Source: Roseomonas sp. OT10
Lineage (GTDB): Bacteria > Pseudomonadota > Alphaproteobacteria > Acetobacterales > Acetobacteraceae
NCBI RefSeq assembly: GCF_020991085.1
Contig: NZ_CP087719.1
Location: forward strand, 4,298,001-4,362,000
Direction: 5' to 3'
DNA length: 64,000 nt
Under the pieces are notes generated by a model. The model was not told the origin of the DNA and searched no databases. It worked only from the letters and a program-made list of their open reading frames with translations. The position numbers and the translations under genes are program-made. This document shows, piece after piece, positions 57,250-64,000 of this stretch. The first letter of the stretch is position 1, and each line of letters opens with the position of its first letter.

Positions 57250-57306
57250 CGAGTTTAGGGAGGAAACGTCCAAGAAAGACAGCACCGCGTCACCGCTGTG
57301 CTGCGA
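57221..57306 (-). ncRNA. mmgR: mmgR/suhB (alpha-r8)-like small regulatory RNA, copy 2
   Basis: A minus-strand copy of the RNA at 4.83 kb. The 5' end GCATCGCAGCA, the core TTTCTTGGACGTTTCCTCCC followed by TAAACTC, and the terminator are conserved, while the ~25 bases between the 5' end and the core differ (stem replacement: GCGGTGACGCGGTGCTG here). It is about 86 nt and non-coding. Duplicate copies could give dosage or condition-specific expression, since their -10 boxes differ. It ends about 120 bases from repeat copy E and lies downstream of, and in line with, the rraA-like gene, but has its own promoter. Confidence 0.7.
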
Positions 57307-57311
57307 TGCAC

Positions 57312-57340
57312 AAACAAACACCGCGCACCGAAAGTTTCAA
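57312..57340 (-). promoter_or_regulatory. promoter of mmgR-like small RNA, copy 2
   Basis: On the minus strand: -35 TTGAAA (57340-57335), 17 bases, then TTGTTT (57317-57312) at the -10 position. Directly downstream is GTGCATCGCAGC, the same 12-mer as in copy 1, including TGCATCGCA (57310-57302). The -35 is better and the -10 poorer than in copy 1 (TTGGCA/TATCTT), suggesting differential strength or activator dependence. Confidence 0.6.
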
Positions 57341-57544
57341 GGGGTACGCAGAAATCTCTGCCATGCGCTGGCCGCTCGGAGAGGATGTCCGGGCCGTATG
57401 CGGGGCCGGCATGGTGTCGGATGGGGTGGGAGGGCCGGCCTTCAGGACCGGCCGCGACCCGGGCACGGCCCTGCCTCGGGGACGGGCCACCCCGGGGCCC
57501 GGACCGGGGGAGGCGGAACCTCCCCCGGCCCACGCACGCCCGCC

Positions 57545-58261
57545 TCAGCGCTTGCGGCTGGCCTCGTAGCGCGCCTTGTTCTCCGCGTTGGGGGGGTAGA
57601 GGCCCGGGAGGACAGCCCCCTTCTCCACCTCGCCCATGATCCAGGATTCCTGCGCCTCCTGCTCCGCCGCCAGCGCCGTGACCTCCTCCAGCAGATCCTG
57701 CGGGATCAGGACCGCGCCGTCGTCGTCCACCACCACCACGTCGTTCGGGAAGACGGCGACGCCGCCACAGCCGATCGGCTCCTGCCAGTTGATGAAGGTG
57801 AGCCCGGCGACGGAGGGCGGGGCCGCCGCGCCCTGGCACCAGACGGGCAGGCCGGTCCCCTTCACCCCGGCGGCGTCGCGCATGACGCCGTCGGTGATCA
57901 GGGCCGCGACCTGCCGCTTCGCCATGCGGGCGCAAAGGATGTCGCCGAAGATGCCGGCATCGGTGACGCCCATCGCATCGGCCACGGCGATGACGCCGGG
58001 CGGCATCGCCTCGATGGCGCTGCGGGTGGAGATCGGGTTCGACCAGCTCGCCGGCGTCGCCAAGTCCTCGCGCGCGGGGACGAAGCGCAGGGTGAAGGCG
58101 CGGCCGACCAGGCGCGGCTGGCCCGGCTGCAGCGGCCGCGTGCCGCGCATCCAGACGTTGCGCAGCCCCTTCTTCAGCAGGACCGTGGTCAGGGTGGCGG
58201 TGGAGATGCCGGACAGGGTCTCCACGACGGACGGGTCGAGAGGCTGGACTTCAACGGGCAT
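57545..58261 (-). CDS. RraA-family protein (4-carboxy-4-hydroxy-2-oxoadipate aldolase-like)
   Basis: A 238-residue RraA/HMG aldolase fold protein. SGISTATLTTVLLKKGLRNVWMRGTRPL opens the fold; AVADAMGVTDAGIFGDILCARMAKRQVAALITDGVMRD contains the active-site loop with the conserved Gly-x3-Arg-Asp element (GVMRD). GVAVFPNDVVVVDDDGAVLIP is the standard metal-proximal strand pair. Most such proteins in soil bacteria are aldolases or decarboxylases for keto acids rather than RNase E inhibitors. It stands alone, divergent from an esterase gene. Confidence 0.85.
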   Translation of the reverse strand: MPVEVQPLDPSVVETLSGISTATLTTVLLKKGLRNVWMRGTRPLQPGQPRLVGRAFTLRFVPAREDLATPASWSNPISTRSAIEAMPPGVIAVADAMGVTDAGIFGDILCARMAKRQVAALITDGVMRDAAGVKGTGLPVWCQGAAAPPSVAGLTFINWQEPIGCGGVAVFPNDVVVVDDDGAVLIPQDLLEEVTALAAEQEAQESWIMGEVEKGAVLPGLYPPNAENKARYEASRKR

Positions 58262-58587
58262 GGCAGGCCTTTCTGCTGGGTGGTTCGGATGTCGGCGACC
58301 GGCCCGCCGCTCCCGCGCAGGATCGGACCGGCGATGGAAGGGCCCCGGCCCACCTGTGCGACAGCCAGGCCGGCGCCGCCCTCGGGTGGCCCTGGCGGCC
58401 GGTGGCGTGGTGTTCGTCCGTCCGGCCGCGACCTCCTCGACGGGACGGTTTTCGCGCTTCGCCCGCCGCTCGTCCAGAAAGCGGCCGGGCCCGATCGCAT
58501 CGCCTGGCCCGGCCGCGAAGGCGCAGGTCGAGCGGCCCTCCCCATATGACCACCGGGCCGGTCCTGGCCCGTCCGCGAGGAGAACCG
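58262..58587. other. intergenic region with no recognised feature
   Basis: This 326-base divergent gap between the RraA-like and esterase genes is uniformly GC-rich. I see no hairpin-repeat module, no terminal repeat of the element family and no convincing -35/-10 pair. The only functional-looking site is GAGGAG just before the esterase start at its right end. Confidence 0.5.
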
Positions 58588-59706
58588 ATGCCCCGGCGAC
58601 CAGCCCCCGCTCCTGCCCTGAACCGCCGCGCCCTGCTCGCCACCGGCCTGGCCACCGTGCCGCTGGCGGCCGGGCCGCGGGCCGCCGGAGCCGCCGGGCC
58701 GCCGCCCGCGCCGCCCTATGCCGCCGAGCCGGACGGGACCCTGGTCCTGGGGCCGCGGCGGATCCCGCTGCCGCCCTCGATCAGCGAGGAGGCGAAGGCG
58801 GGCATGCGCGCCGCCGCCCAGGCGCCCTGGACGCCGCTGCCCCCCGCCTCGGACCGGGGGGGCTGGGCCCTGCTGGCCGAACGGATCGCCAGCGCCGACG
58901 CCGCGAAGACCGCGGAGGTGGATCGCCGCCTCGTCGCACTGGACGTGCATGTGGAGACCCGCCCCCTGGGCGAGGCGACACTCTTTATCGCCGCCCCGCG
59001 CCGCGCCTCTCCCCGCACGCTGACCCGCATCATGCTGGAGATCCATGGCGGCGGGCTGATCGCGGGGGGCGGCAACGGCGCCCGCTTCGGGGCGGCGGTC
59101 CAGGCGGCCGCCTATGACTGCATGGTCTGGGGCGTGGACTACCGCATGCCGCCGGCCCACCCCTATCCCGCCCCGCTGGACGATTGCCTGGCCGCCTATC
59201 GCGAGATGCTGAAGGTCCTCGACCCCCGGCGGATCATCGTCCACGGCGTCTCGGCCGGCGGGAATCTCGCCGCCGCCACGGTGCTGCGCGCCCGGGACGA
59301 GGGGCTGCCGATGCCGCGCGCGGCGGCCCTGCTGACGCCGGAGCTCGACCTGACGGAATCCGGCGATACCTTCGAGACCAACCGCTGGATCGACGTCGCC
59401 CTGAAGACCGGGCTGGGCGAGGCCAACCGGGTCTATGCGGCCGGGCACGACCTGGCGCATCCCTACCTCTCGCCGCTCTTCGGCGACTTCCGGCGCGGCT
59501 TCCCGCCCACCTTCCTCAGCGCCGGCACGCGCGACCTGTTCCTGTCCAACGCGGTGCGGATGCAGCGCAGCCTGCGCCGGGCCGGCATCCCCTGCGACCT
59601 GCAGCTCTGGGAGGGCATGCCGCATGGCGGCTTCGCCGACAGCCCGGAAATGTCGGACCTCCAGCGGGAGGTGCGGCATTTCCTGGATGTCTGGTGGGGA
59701 GGCTGA
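58588..59706 (+). CDS. exported alpha/beta hydrolase, HSL-type esterase
   Basis: A 372-residue esterase of the hormone-sensitive-lipase group. The N-terminus (PALNRRALLATGLATVPLAAGPRAAGAAG) is a Tat-like signal. The oxyanion-hole motif is EIHGGGLIAGGG, the nucleophile elbow is HGVSAGGNLAA (Ser), and the acid/base region includes SAGTRDLFL (Asp) and MPHGGFADS (His). The ATG at 58588 has GAGGAG eight bases ahead. It probably acts in the periplasm on a short-chain ester. The adjacent RraA-like gene is divergent, so they need not be functionally linked. Confidence 0.88.
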   Translation: MPRRPAPAPALNRRALLATGLATVPLAAGPRAAGAAGPPPAPPYAAEPDGTLVLGPRRIPLPPSISEEAKAGMRAAAQAPWTPLPPASDRGGWALLAERIASADAAKTAEVDRRLVALDVHVETRPLGEATLFIAAPRRASPRTLTRIMLEIHGGGLIAGGGNGARFGAAVQAAAYDCMVWGVDYRMPPAHPYPAPLDDCLAAYREMLKVLDPRRIIVHGVSAGGNLAAATVLRARDEGLPMPRAAALLTPELDLTESGDTFETNRWIDVALKTGLGEANRVYAAGHDLAHPYLSPLFGDFRRGFPPTFLSAGTRDLFLSNAVRMQRSLRRAGIPCDLQLWEGMPHGGFADSPEMSDLQREVRHFLDVWWGG

Positions 59707-59714
59707 CCTCCATC

Positions 59715-60055
59715 GTCGAACCGGGGGAGGTCAGCCTCCCCCGCCCCCCTTCGCCGGGGCCACGAGCGGGCCCCGGACCCCGCTGGGAGTCTGGCGCCGC
59801 ATGGCCGGTGTCAGCCTGCGGGCGGCATCCGGGGAGCGCGCGGACAGGCGGGGCACCGAGGAAGAATCAAAGGCCGCACGTGCTGCGGCCGCCGTCGCCG
59901 GGGAGCATGGCTCCCCGGCGTGCGACGCGTCCGTGAAAGGGGGTCCAGGGGCTCTGCTCCTGGCGGATGGGGGGGGTCCGGGGGGCAAGGCGGAGCCTTC
60001 CCCCTGGCCGCGGCCGGCCACGCGACCCACCACCCCGGGCCTGCCGCGGCGCCCG
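59715..60055. repeat. multi-hairpin intergenic repeat, subfamily 2, copy H
   Basis: It fills the convergent gap between the esterase and glycosyltransferase genes. Modules in order: CGGGGGAGGTCAGCCTCCCC, CCGGGGCCACGAGCGGGCCCCGG, GTGTCAGCCTGCGGGCGGCA, GGCCGCACGTGCTGCGGCC, CGCCGGGGAGC..GCTCCCCGGCG, GTCCAGGGGCTCTGCTCCTGG and GGGGGCAAGGCGG..CCTTCCCCC. It is closest to copy G. The CGCCGGGGAGC arm differs from copies A-E (CGCCGAGGAGC) by a base change matched on the opposite arm. Confidence 0.75.
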
Positions 60056-60062
60056 ATCCCGG

Positions 60063-60887
60063 TCAGCGCCGCGCCCGCTGCCAGGCCAGCCGGGGCAGGC
60101 GCGCCAGGAAACCCAGCACCAGGCGGGTGTGCATGGCTGTCAGCAGCAGGTTGTCGCGGCCGTAGCGGAAGTGGGAGATGCCGCCCTCCGCCGCGCTGGG
60201 GTAGCGCACCGGGGCGGGCAGGCTGACCGGCGGCACCCCGCGCCAGCACAGGCGCACCGCCGCCTCGGCGTCGAAGTCGTAGCGGCGCATCCAGCGGGTG
60301 GCGTGCATCACCGCCAGCAGCGGCGCCACGGGGTAGATGCGGAAGCCGAAGAGGGAATCCCCGATCCCCGCCCAAAGCGTCTCCAGATCCGTCCAGAAGT
60401 TGGAGATGCGGCGCCCCCGCACGCGGATCGCCGGGGCCTCGGGGCCGAAGAGCGGGCGGCCGAGGATCATCGCCTCCGGCCGCCCGGCCGAGGCCGCCAT
60501 GAAGCGCGGGATATGGTCCGCCGGGTGCTGTCCGTCCGCATCCATGACCAGGGCGTGGGTGAAGCCCGCCGCCGCGGCGCGTTCCAGCCCCTCCAGCACC
60601 GCCGCCCCCTTGCCGCCGTTGCGCGGCCGGTGGAACACGCACAGCCCCGGATCGCCCGCCGCCAGCCGCCCCAGCGGCTCCGCCGAGCCGTCGGTGCTGC
60701 CGTCCACCACCACCCAGACGGGGCTCCAGCGGGCCCTGGCCTGCCGCACGGTCTCCAGCAGCGCCTGGCCGCTGTTGTAGGACGGGATGAGGACCAGATG
60801 CGTGACGGAGGGCTGGCCGGGCACCGCCCCGGCCGCCGGCCTTTCCCGGCCCGGCGCCGCCTCCTGCGGCCGGATCGCGGCGCTCAC
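60063..60887 (-). CDS. glycosyltransferase family 2
   Basis: A 274-residue GT2 enzyme. HLVLIPSYNSGQALLETV starts the GT-A fold, VVVDGSTDGSAE (59-70) binds the nucleotide, and the metal-binding DAD of VMDADGQHP is at 116-118. The C-terminal part has SLFGFRIYP and RRYDFDAEAAVRLCWRGVPPVSLPVRY-like dolichyl-phosphate-mannose-synthase character. No C-terminal membrane helices are evident. It starts with GTG overlapping the acyltransferase stop (GTGA), so the two are coupled. The pair suggests synthesis of a glycosylated lipid or polyene; the product is unknown. Confidence 0.88.
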   Translation of the reverse strand: MSAAIRPQEAAPGRERPAAGAVPGQPSVTHLVLIPSYNSGQALLETVRQARARWSPVWVVVDGSTDGSAEPLGRLAAGDPGLCVFHRPRNGGKGAAVLEGLERAAAAGFTHALVMDADGQHPADHIPRFMAASAGRPEAMILGRPLFGPEAPAIRVRGRRISNFWTDLETLWAGIGDSLFGFRIYPVAPLLAVMHATRWMRRYDFDAEAAVRLCWRGVPPVSLPAPVRYPSAAEGGISHFRYGRDNLLLTAMHTRLVLGFLARLPRLAWQRARR

Positions 60888-61762
60888 GCGGCAGGCTGCG
60901 CGTGGACGGGCGCGGCGGCCACCGGCACCGGGGCGGGCCCGCCGCCGGGCACGGCCCTTCCGTCGCGCGACAGCTCCTCGCGCAGATGCGCCTCGATCGC
61001 GTCGCTCAGCGCCTGGGCCGAGCCGGCGGGCTGGAAGCGGCGGCCGAGGCGGACGCGGTAGACCAGCGGCAGCGGTGGGCGGCGCCAGAGCGGCCAGCCG
61101 GGGCGCAGGTAGGGCGAGTCGCTTTCGATCACCACCGTCTGGACGGGGGCGCCGGCCATCCGGGCCATCACCGCGAAGGAGCGGCTGCAGGGCCCCAGCG
61201 GCGGCCGGCGGGTGCGGGTGCCTTCGGGGAAGATCAGCAGCTGCCGGCCGGCGCGCACCTCCTCCGCCGCGCGGCGGACCATCGCGCGGGTGGCATCGTT
61301 GCGGATATAGCCGGCGAGCCGCACGCCGCCGCCGAGCAGCGGGTTGTCCCACACGCCCGCCTTGGCGATGCAGACCACCCGCGGCAGGCGCGAGATCACC
61401 AGCACGGCGTCGAGCAGGGAGGGGTGGCTGGGCGCGATCACCAGCGCCCCCGCCCCGCGCAGCGTGTCCAGGGCCGAGAGGTCCACGCGCAGCATGCCGG
61501 TGACCCGCATCAGCCACAGGTAGAGGCGGAAGCCGGTCATGATCGCCCGCTGGCCCAGCGTCTGCCCGGCGCGGGCCGGCATGACCCGGTACAGCAGCCC
61601 GGCCGGCAGGCTCCACAGCAGCGACAGCACGGCGAAGGCCAGCAGCACGAGGTAGAAGAGCGGGGTCCGCAAGGGGTGCCACGGCCCGGTGGCCGGGCCG
61701 TCCCCGGTTCGGGCGGGAGGGTCGTTGCCCCCGGCACGGCGGGATTCGGGGAGGCGGGGCAC
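60884..61762 (-). CDS. lysophospholipid/1-acylglycerol-3-phosphate acyltransferase-like protein
   Basis: A 292-residue PlsC-family membrane-associated acyltransferase. A hydrophobic N-terminal segment (TPLFYLVLLAFAVLSLLWSLPAGLL, about 33-57) anchors it. Motif I H-x4-D is at His113-Asp118 (SHPSLLD), and motif III FPEGTRTRR is at 178-186. GTG at 61762 is the chosen start; an ATG at 61816 is possible but would place an inverted-repeat motif inside the gene. It is the first gene of a two-gene unit with GT2, and divergent from a methyltransferase. Confidence 0.85.
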   Translation of the reverse strand: MPRLPESRRAGGNDPPARTGDGPATGPWHPLRTPLFYLVLLAFAVLSLLWSLPAGLLYRVMPARAGQTLGQRAIMTGFRLYLWLMRVTGMLRVDLSALDTLRGAGALVIAPSHPSLLDAVLVISRLPRVVCIAKAGVWDNPLLGGGVRLAGYIRNDATRAMVRRAAEEVRAGRQLLIFPEGTRTRRPPLGPCSRSFAVMARMAGAPVQTVVIESDSPYLRPGWPLWRRPPLPLVYRVRLGRRFQPAGSAQALSDAIEAHLREELSRDGRAVPGGGPAPVPVAAAPVHAQPAA

Positions 61763-61796
61763 GGTGCTGCGGCGGTTCCTGTTTGGGCAGCGAGGA

Positions 61797-61992
61797 TAGA
61801 GCAGATCGATCCGCATCGGAAACCGGCCCCGCGCCGCCGCCCGGGCCGCGCCCTCCCGTCCCGCCCCCTCCCGTCCCGCCCCGTGCCGCCCGTGGGCCGT
61901 GCGGGTGACCGGCGGCCGGGACCCGCCCTGCCCCTTGTTTTCCGCGCGCCTTCGGACCGGCGGCGATTTCCCGTCCGGTGCGATCTGCTCTA
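61797..61992. repeat. inverted 12-bp repeat in the acyltransferase/methyltransferase divergent region
   Basis: TAGAGCAGATCG (61797-61808) and its exact reverse complement CGATCTGCTCTA (61981-61992) face each other across 172 bases. Similarity continues inwards (CCG..CGGAAA on the left against CCGG..CGGGAAA read from the right), so these look like two divergent copies of a ~30-base motif, one before each divergent gene. It could be a shared operator or a small repeat family. The rest of the gap up to 62107 contains no gene. Confidence 0.5.
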
Positions 61993-62107
61993 AGAGCCTG
62001 TCCGCGAGGGACGCGGCGATGCGGCGCGAAAGACACCGCCGGACCGCCCCGCGGCCCCTCTCGGACGGGCCCCAAGCACCCGCTTCCGCCTGAGGCCCAG
62101 GAGAGCC

Positions 62108-62863
62108 ATGCCGCAGACGACGCCCCCTGCCCCGGCCGCGCCGCATCCGCCGCTGCCGGGATACTATGGCGCCCCGATCGCGCGGGTGGGCTTCCTGCGG
62201 CAGCTCTTCGACGACACCGCCCCGCAATACGACCGGATCAACCGGATCTTCTCGCTGGGCACCGGCGGCTGGTACCGGCGCAAGGCGCTGGCCCGGGCCG
62301 GGCTGCGGCCGGGGCAGCGCGTGCTGGACGTGGCGGTGGGGACCGGGCTGGTGGCGCGGGAGGCGGTGCGGCTGACCGGGGAGCCGGACGCCGTGCTCGG
62401 GCTGGACCCGAGCGGCGGCATGCTGGCCGAGGCGCGGCGCCACCTGCCCATCCCCCTGATCCAGGGCCGCGCGGAGGCGCTGCCCCTGCCCGCGGAGAGC
62501 ATCGACTTCCTCTCCATGGGCTACGCCCTGCGCCACGTCGCCGACCTGGACGTCGCCTTCGCCGAGTTCCACCGCGTGCTGCGCCCCGGCGGCACCGTCC
62601 TGCTGCTGGAGATCGGCCGGCCGGACGGAGCCTTCGCCCATGCCGCGGCCCGCACCTACCTGGGCCGCGTGGTCCCCGCCCTCTCCCGCCTCACCGCCCC
62701 GCGCGCCGGAACGCTGATGGGGTACTACTGGGACACGATCGAGGCCTGCGTCCCGGCCGCCACCATCCTCCGGCACCTGTCGCGGCAAGGCTTCGCCGAG
62801 GTCCGCTGCGAGACCGCCCTGGGCCTCTTCCGCGCCTACACCGCCCGGCGCCCGGGGGCGTGA
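62108..62863 (+). CDS. UbiE-like class I SAM-dependent methyltransferase
   Basis: A 251-residue methyltransferase. FLRQLFDDTAPQYDRINRIFSLGTGGWYRRKAL is the N-terminal region typical of UbiE/MenG proteins. The SAM motif I is VLDVAVGTGLVAREA, motif II is LPLPAESIDFLSMGYALRHV, and LRPGGTVLLLEIGRP follows. It is not certainly the ubiquinone enzyme; its place beside lipid- and sugar-transferase genes leaves a role in a specialised lipid or polyene possible. The ATG is just after GGAGAG. Confidence 0.82.
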   Translation: MPQTTPPAPAAPHPPLPGYYGAPIARVGFLRQLFDDTAPQYDRINRIFSLGTGGWYRRKALARAGLRPGQRVLDVAVGTGLVAREAVRLTGEPDAVLGLDPSGGMLAEARRHLPIPLIQGRAEALPLPAESIDFLSMGYALRHVADLDVAFAEFHRVLRPGGTVLLLEIGRPDGAFAHAAARTYLGRVVPALSRLTAPRAGTLMGYYWDTIEACVPAATILRHLSRQGFAEVRCETALGLFRAYTARRPGA

Positions 62864-63075
62864 GGGGTCGCACCCGCGCCCTGGGGCTCGCTCGCCCCCC
62901 CGCGGGCCCGGCCTTCGCCGGCCAGCCGCGCCGCGGGGGAGCGCCACGCCGCCGCGCGGGCCGCCGCGGCGGCGTTGCCGCCCGGAATCGCCGCCCGCAT
63001 AGTTCCGTGCCTGACCGAACGGAATTCCGTCCCGCCGTGTGCCCTGCCCGAGCTGCCGCCCTGACAGCCCCCCAC

Positions 63076-63774
63076 ATGACAGCCCCCGACCGGACAGCCC
63101 CCACCCCTGTCCCCCTTGCCGACCCCGACGCGCTGGTCGCCGCCGTCGCCTCGCGCTACGGCAAGGCCTCGCGCTTCGCGCAGGGCTACGTGCGGTCCAA
63201 GCTGCGGCGCGACCCGGCGACGGCGGCGATCCTCGCGGCGGCGGAGGCGGCGGGGGGCTTCGGCCACCTGGCCGATCTCGGCTGCGGCCGGGGGCAGCTC
63301 GCCCTGGCCCTGCTCCTGGCGGGGCGGGCGGAGTCCGTCGCGGGCCTGGACCTGGACGCGGCGAAGATCGGCGAGGCGCGCGAGGCGGCACGGGGACTGC
63401 CGGCCTGCTTCACGGCCGCCGACCTGTCCCGCGCCCCGGTGCCGGCCAGCGACACGGTGATGCTGGTGGACGTGCTGTACCAGATGCCGGAGGCAGCACA
63501 GCACGCCCTGCTGGGACGGGTGGCCGCGGCGGCGCGGCGGCGCGTGGTGATCCGCGCCTTCGATCCGGATGCGGGCTGGCGGACCCGGGTGGGACGCGCC
63601 ATGGAAGTCGCGAACCGCGCCCTGCGCGGGGCGCGGGAGGCGTCGATCCGGCCCCTGTCGCTGCCCGCGCTCGCGGCGCCGCTGACGGCGGCGGGCTTCG
63701 CCGTGCGGGTGAGCCCCTGCTGGGCCGGGACGCCGCTGCCCAACGTGCTGCTGGTGGCGGAGCGCCCGGCATGA
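63076..63774 (+). CDS. SAM-dependent methyltransferase
   Basis: A 232-residue class I methyltransferase. The SAM motif is HLADLGCGRGQLALALL (about 66-82), the acidic ribose-binding residues lie in VAGLDLDAAKIGEA, and VMLVDVLYQMPEAAQHALLGRV is the motif IV region. It begins at the ATG giving MTAPDRTAPT, about 213 bases after the UbiE-like gene, whose trailing gap is GC-rich without features. Its stop overlaps the next gene's ATG (ATGA), so it is coupled to the MipA-like gene. Substrate unknown. Confidence 0.8.
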   Translation: MTAPDRTAPTPVPLADPDALVAAVASRYGKASRFAQGYVRSKLRRDPATAAILAAAEAAGGFGHLADLGCGRGQLALALLLAGRAESVAGLDLDAAKIGEAREAARGLPACFTAADLSRAPVPASDTVMLVDVLYQMPEAAQHALLGRVAAAARRRVVIRAFDPDAGWRTRVGRAMEVANRALRGAREASIRPLSLPALAAPLTAAGFAVRVSPCWAGTPLPNVLLVAERPA

Positions 63775-64000
63775 GCCGCCCCTGCCGCACCGCCCCCGCC
63801 CTGGGCCTCCTGGCCCTGCTCGCCGCCGGCCCCGTGGCGGCGCAGGAGGTCCGCCTGCCGGTCTTCGAGGCGGGGATCGGCGGCGCGGCCGCCTGGGTGC
63901 CGGACTACCCGGCCGCCGGGCAGAACCACCTCCAGGCCATCCCCGTGCCCTACGTCATCTATCGCGGCCAGATCCTGCGCAGCGACGACCAGGGGGTCCG
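63771..64000 (+). CDS. MipA/OmpV-family outer membrane protein, N-terminal part
   Basis: Only the first 76 codons are in the window. A Sec signal peptide is clear (ALGLLALLAAGPVAAQE). The mature start EVRLPVFEAGIGGAAAWVPDYPAAGQNHLQAIPVPYVIYRGQILRSDD matches the first beta-strands of MipA/OmpV outer-membrane proteins (VPDYPGS-like motif, PxPYxxYRG). MipA scaffolds murein synthases and lytic enzymes in E. coli; other members act in antimicrobial adaptation. The start overlaps the upstream methyltransferase stop by four bases. Confidence 0.8.
   Translation, partial: MSRPCRTAPALGLLALLAAGPVAAQEVRLPVFEAGIGGAAAWVPDYPAAGQNHLQAIPVPYVIYRGQILRSDDQGV

Noticed and set aside
1-64000. CRISPR array, rRNA operon or insertion sequence
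   Set aside because: No regularly spaced direct repeats, no rRNA-like stretches and no transposase frame were found on either strand.

Overview
This is a very GC-rich chromosomal window from an alphaproteobacterium, most likely an Acetobacteraceae member near Roseomonas. The pointers are the bolA / J-domain / cobS / cobT order, a fused shikimate kinase-dehydroquinate synthase facing xerD, a DUF3141 polyhydroxyalkanoate-synthase-like protein, several Bug/TctC-type binding proteins, minCDE, and a NasT/NasS-controlled nitrate operon. The genus is an inference. No tRNA, rRNA, CRISPR, prophage or transposase gene is visible. The window cuts an rdgB-like gene at the left edge and a mipA/ompV-like gene at the right edge.

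Layout. 1-6.8 kb: rdgB end, an orphan 88-aa protein, an Asp/Glu racemase relative, a ModE-like HTH protein, a Bug protein, apt, a lytic transglycosylase, a small RNA of the mmgR/suhB type, an N-formylglutamate amidohydrolase and a phytase-esterase-like lipoprotein. 7.2-12.8 kb: cobT, a GST, cobS, a J-domain protein, bolA and a DUF2889 protein. 12.9-19.3 kb: aroKB fusion, a 48-aa membrane peptide, xerD, the DUF3141 protein and a D-lactate dehydrogenase. 19.8-25 kb: a sugar-acid catabolic operon (enolase-superfamily dehydratase, SDR, Bug protein), then tag, a YciI-like protein and a TetR regulator with a clear palindromic operator. 25-38.4 kb: one long assimilatory nitrate operon read leftwards (nasT, nasS, nrtA, nrtB, nrtD, FAD oxidoreductase, nirA, CysJ-like reductase, nasA, cysG); it covers sensing, uptake, both reductions and the siroheme cofactor. 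38.7-39.8 kb: an M20 peptidase.

40.1-52.4 kb is a divergent catabolic island. Leftwards run a CUT1 binding protein, two permeases and an M20 amidohydrolase. Rightwards run an M81 (MlrC-like) metallopeptidase, a ROK regulator, a second M81 protein, the ABC ATPase, a SIS-domain deglycase-like protein and a Gfo/Idh/MocA dehydrogenase. I infer uptake and stepwise breakdown of a glycosylated amide or peptide, substrate unknown. 53-58 kb: class D beta-lactamase, minE, minD, minC, a hotdog thioesterase, a second mmgR-like RNA and a RraA-like protein. 58.6-64 kb: an HSL-type esterase, then GT2 glycosyltransferase, acyltransferase, two methyltransferases and the start of a MipA-like protein.

Two non-coding systems stand out. 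First, a family of 0.37-0.43 kb intergenic elements made of serial hairpins bounded by imperfect ~17-bp terminal inverted repeats. There are five full copies plus a related subfamily, concentrated in convergent gene gaps, and four of their ends overlap the stop codon of the neighbouring gene. Second, two mmgR-like RNAs share promoter geometry, the TTTCCTCCCT core and the terminator. Their start region carries TGCATCGCA, which also sits in a perfect palindrome before the DUF3141 gene, suggesting a common polyhydroxyalkanoate-linked regulator.
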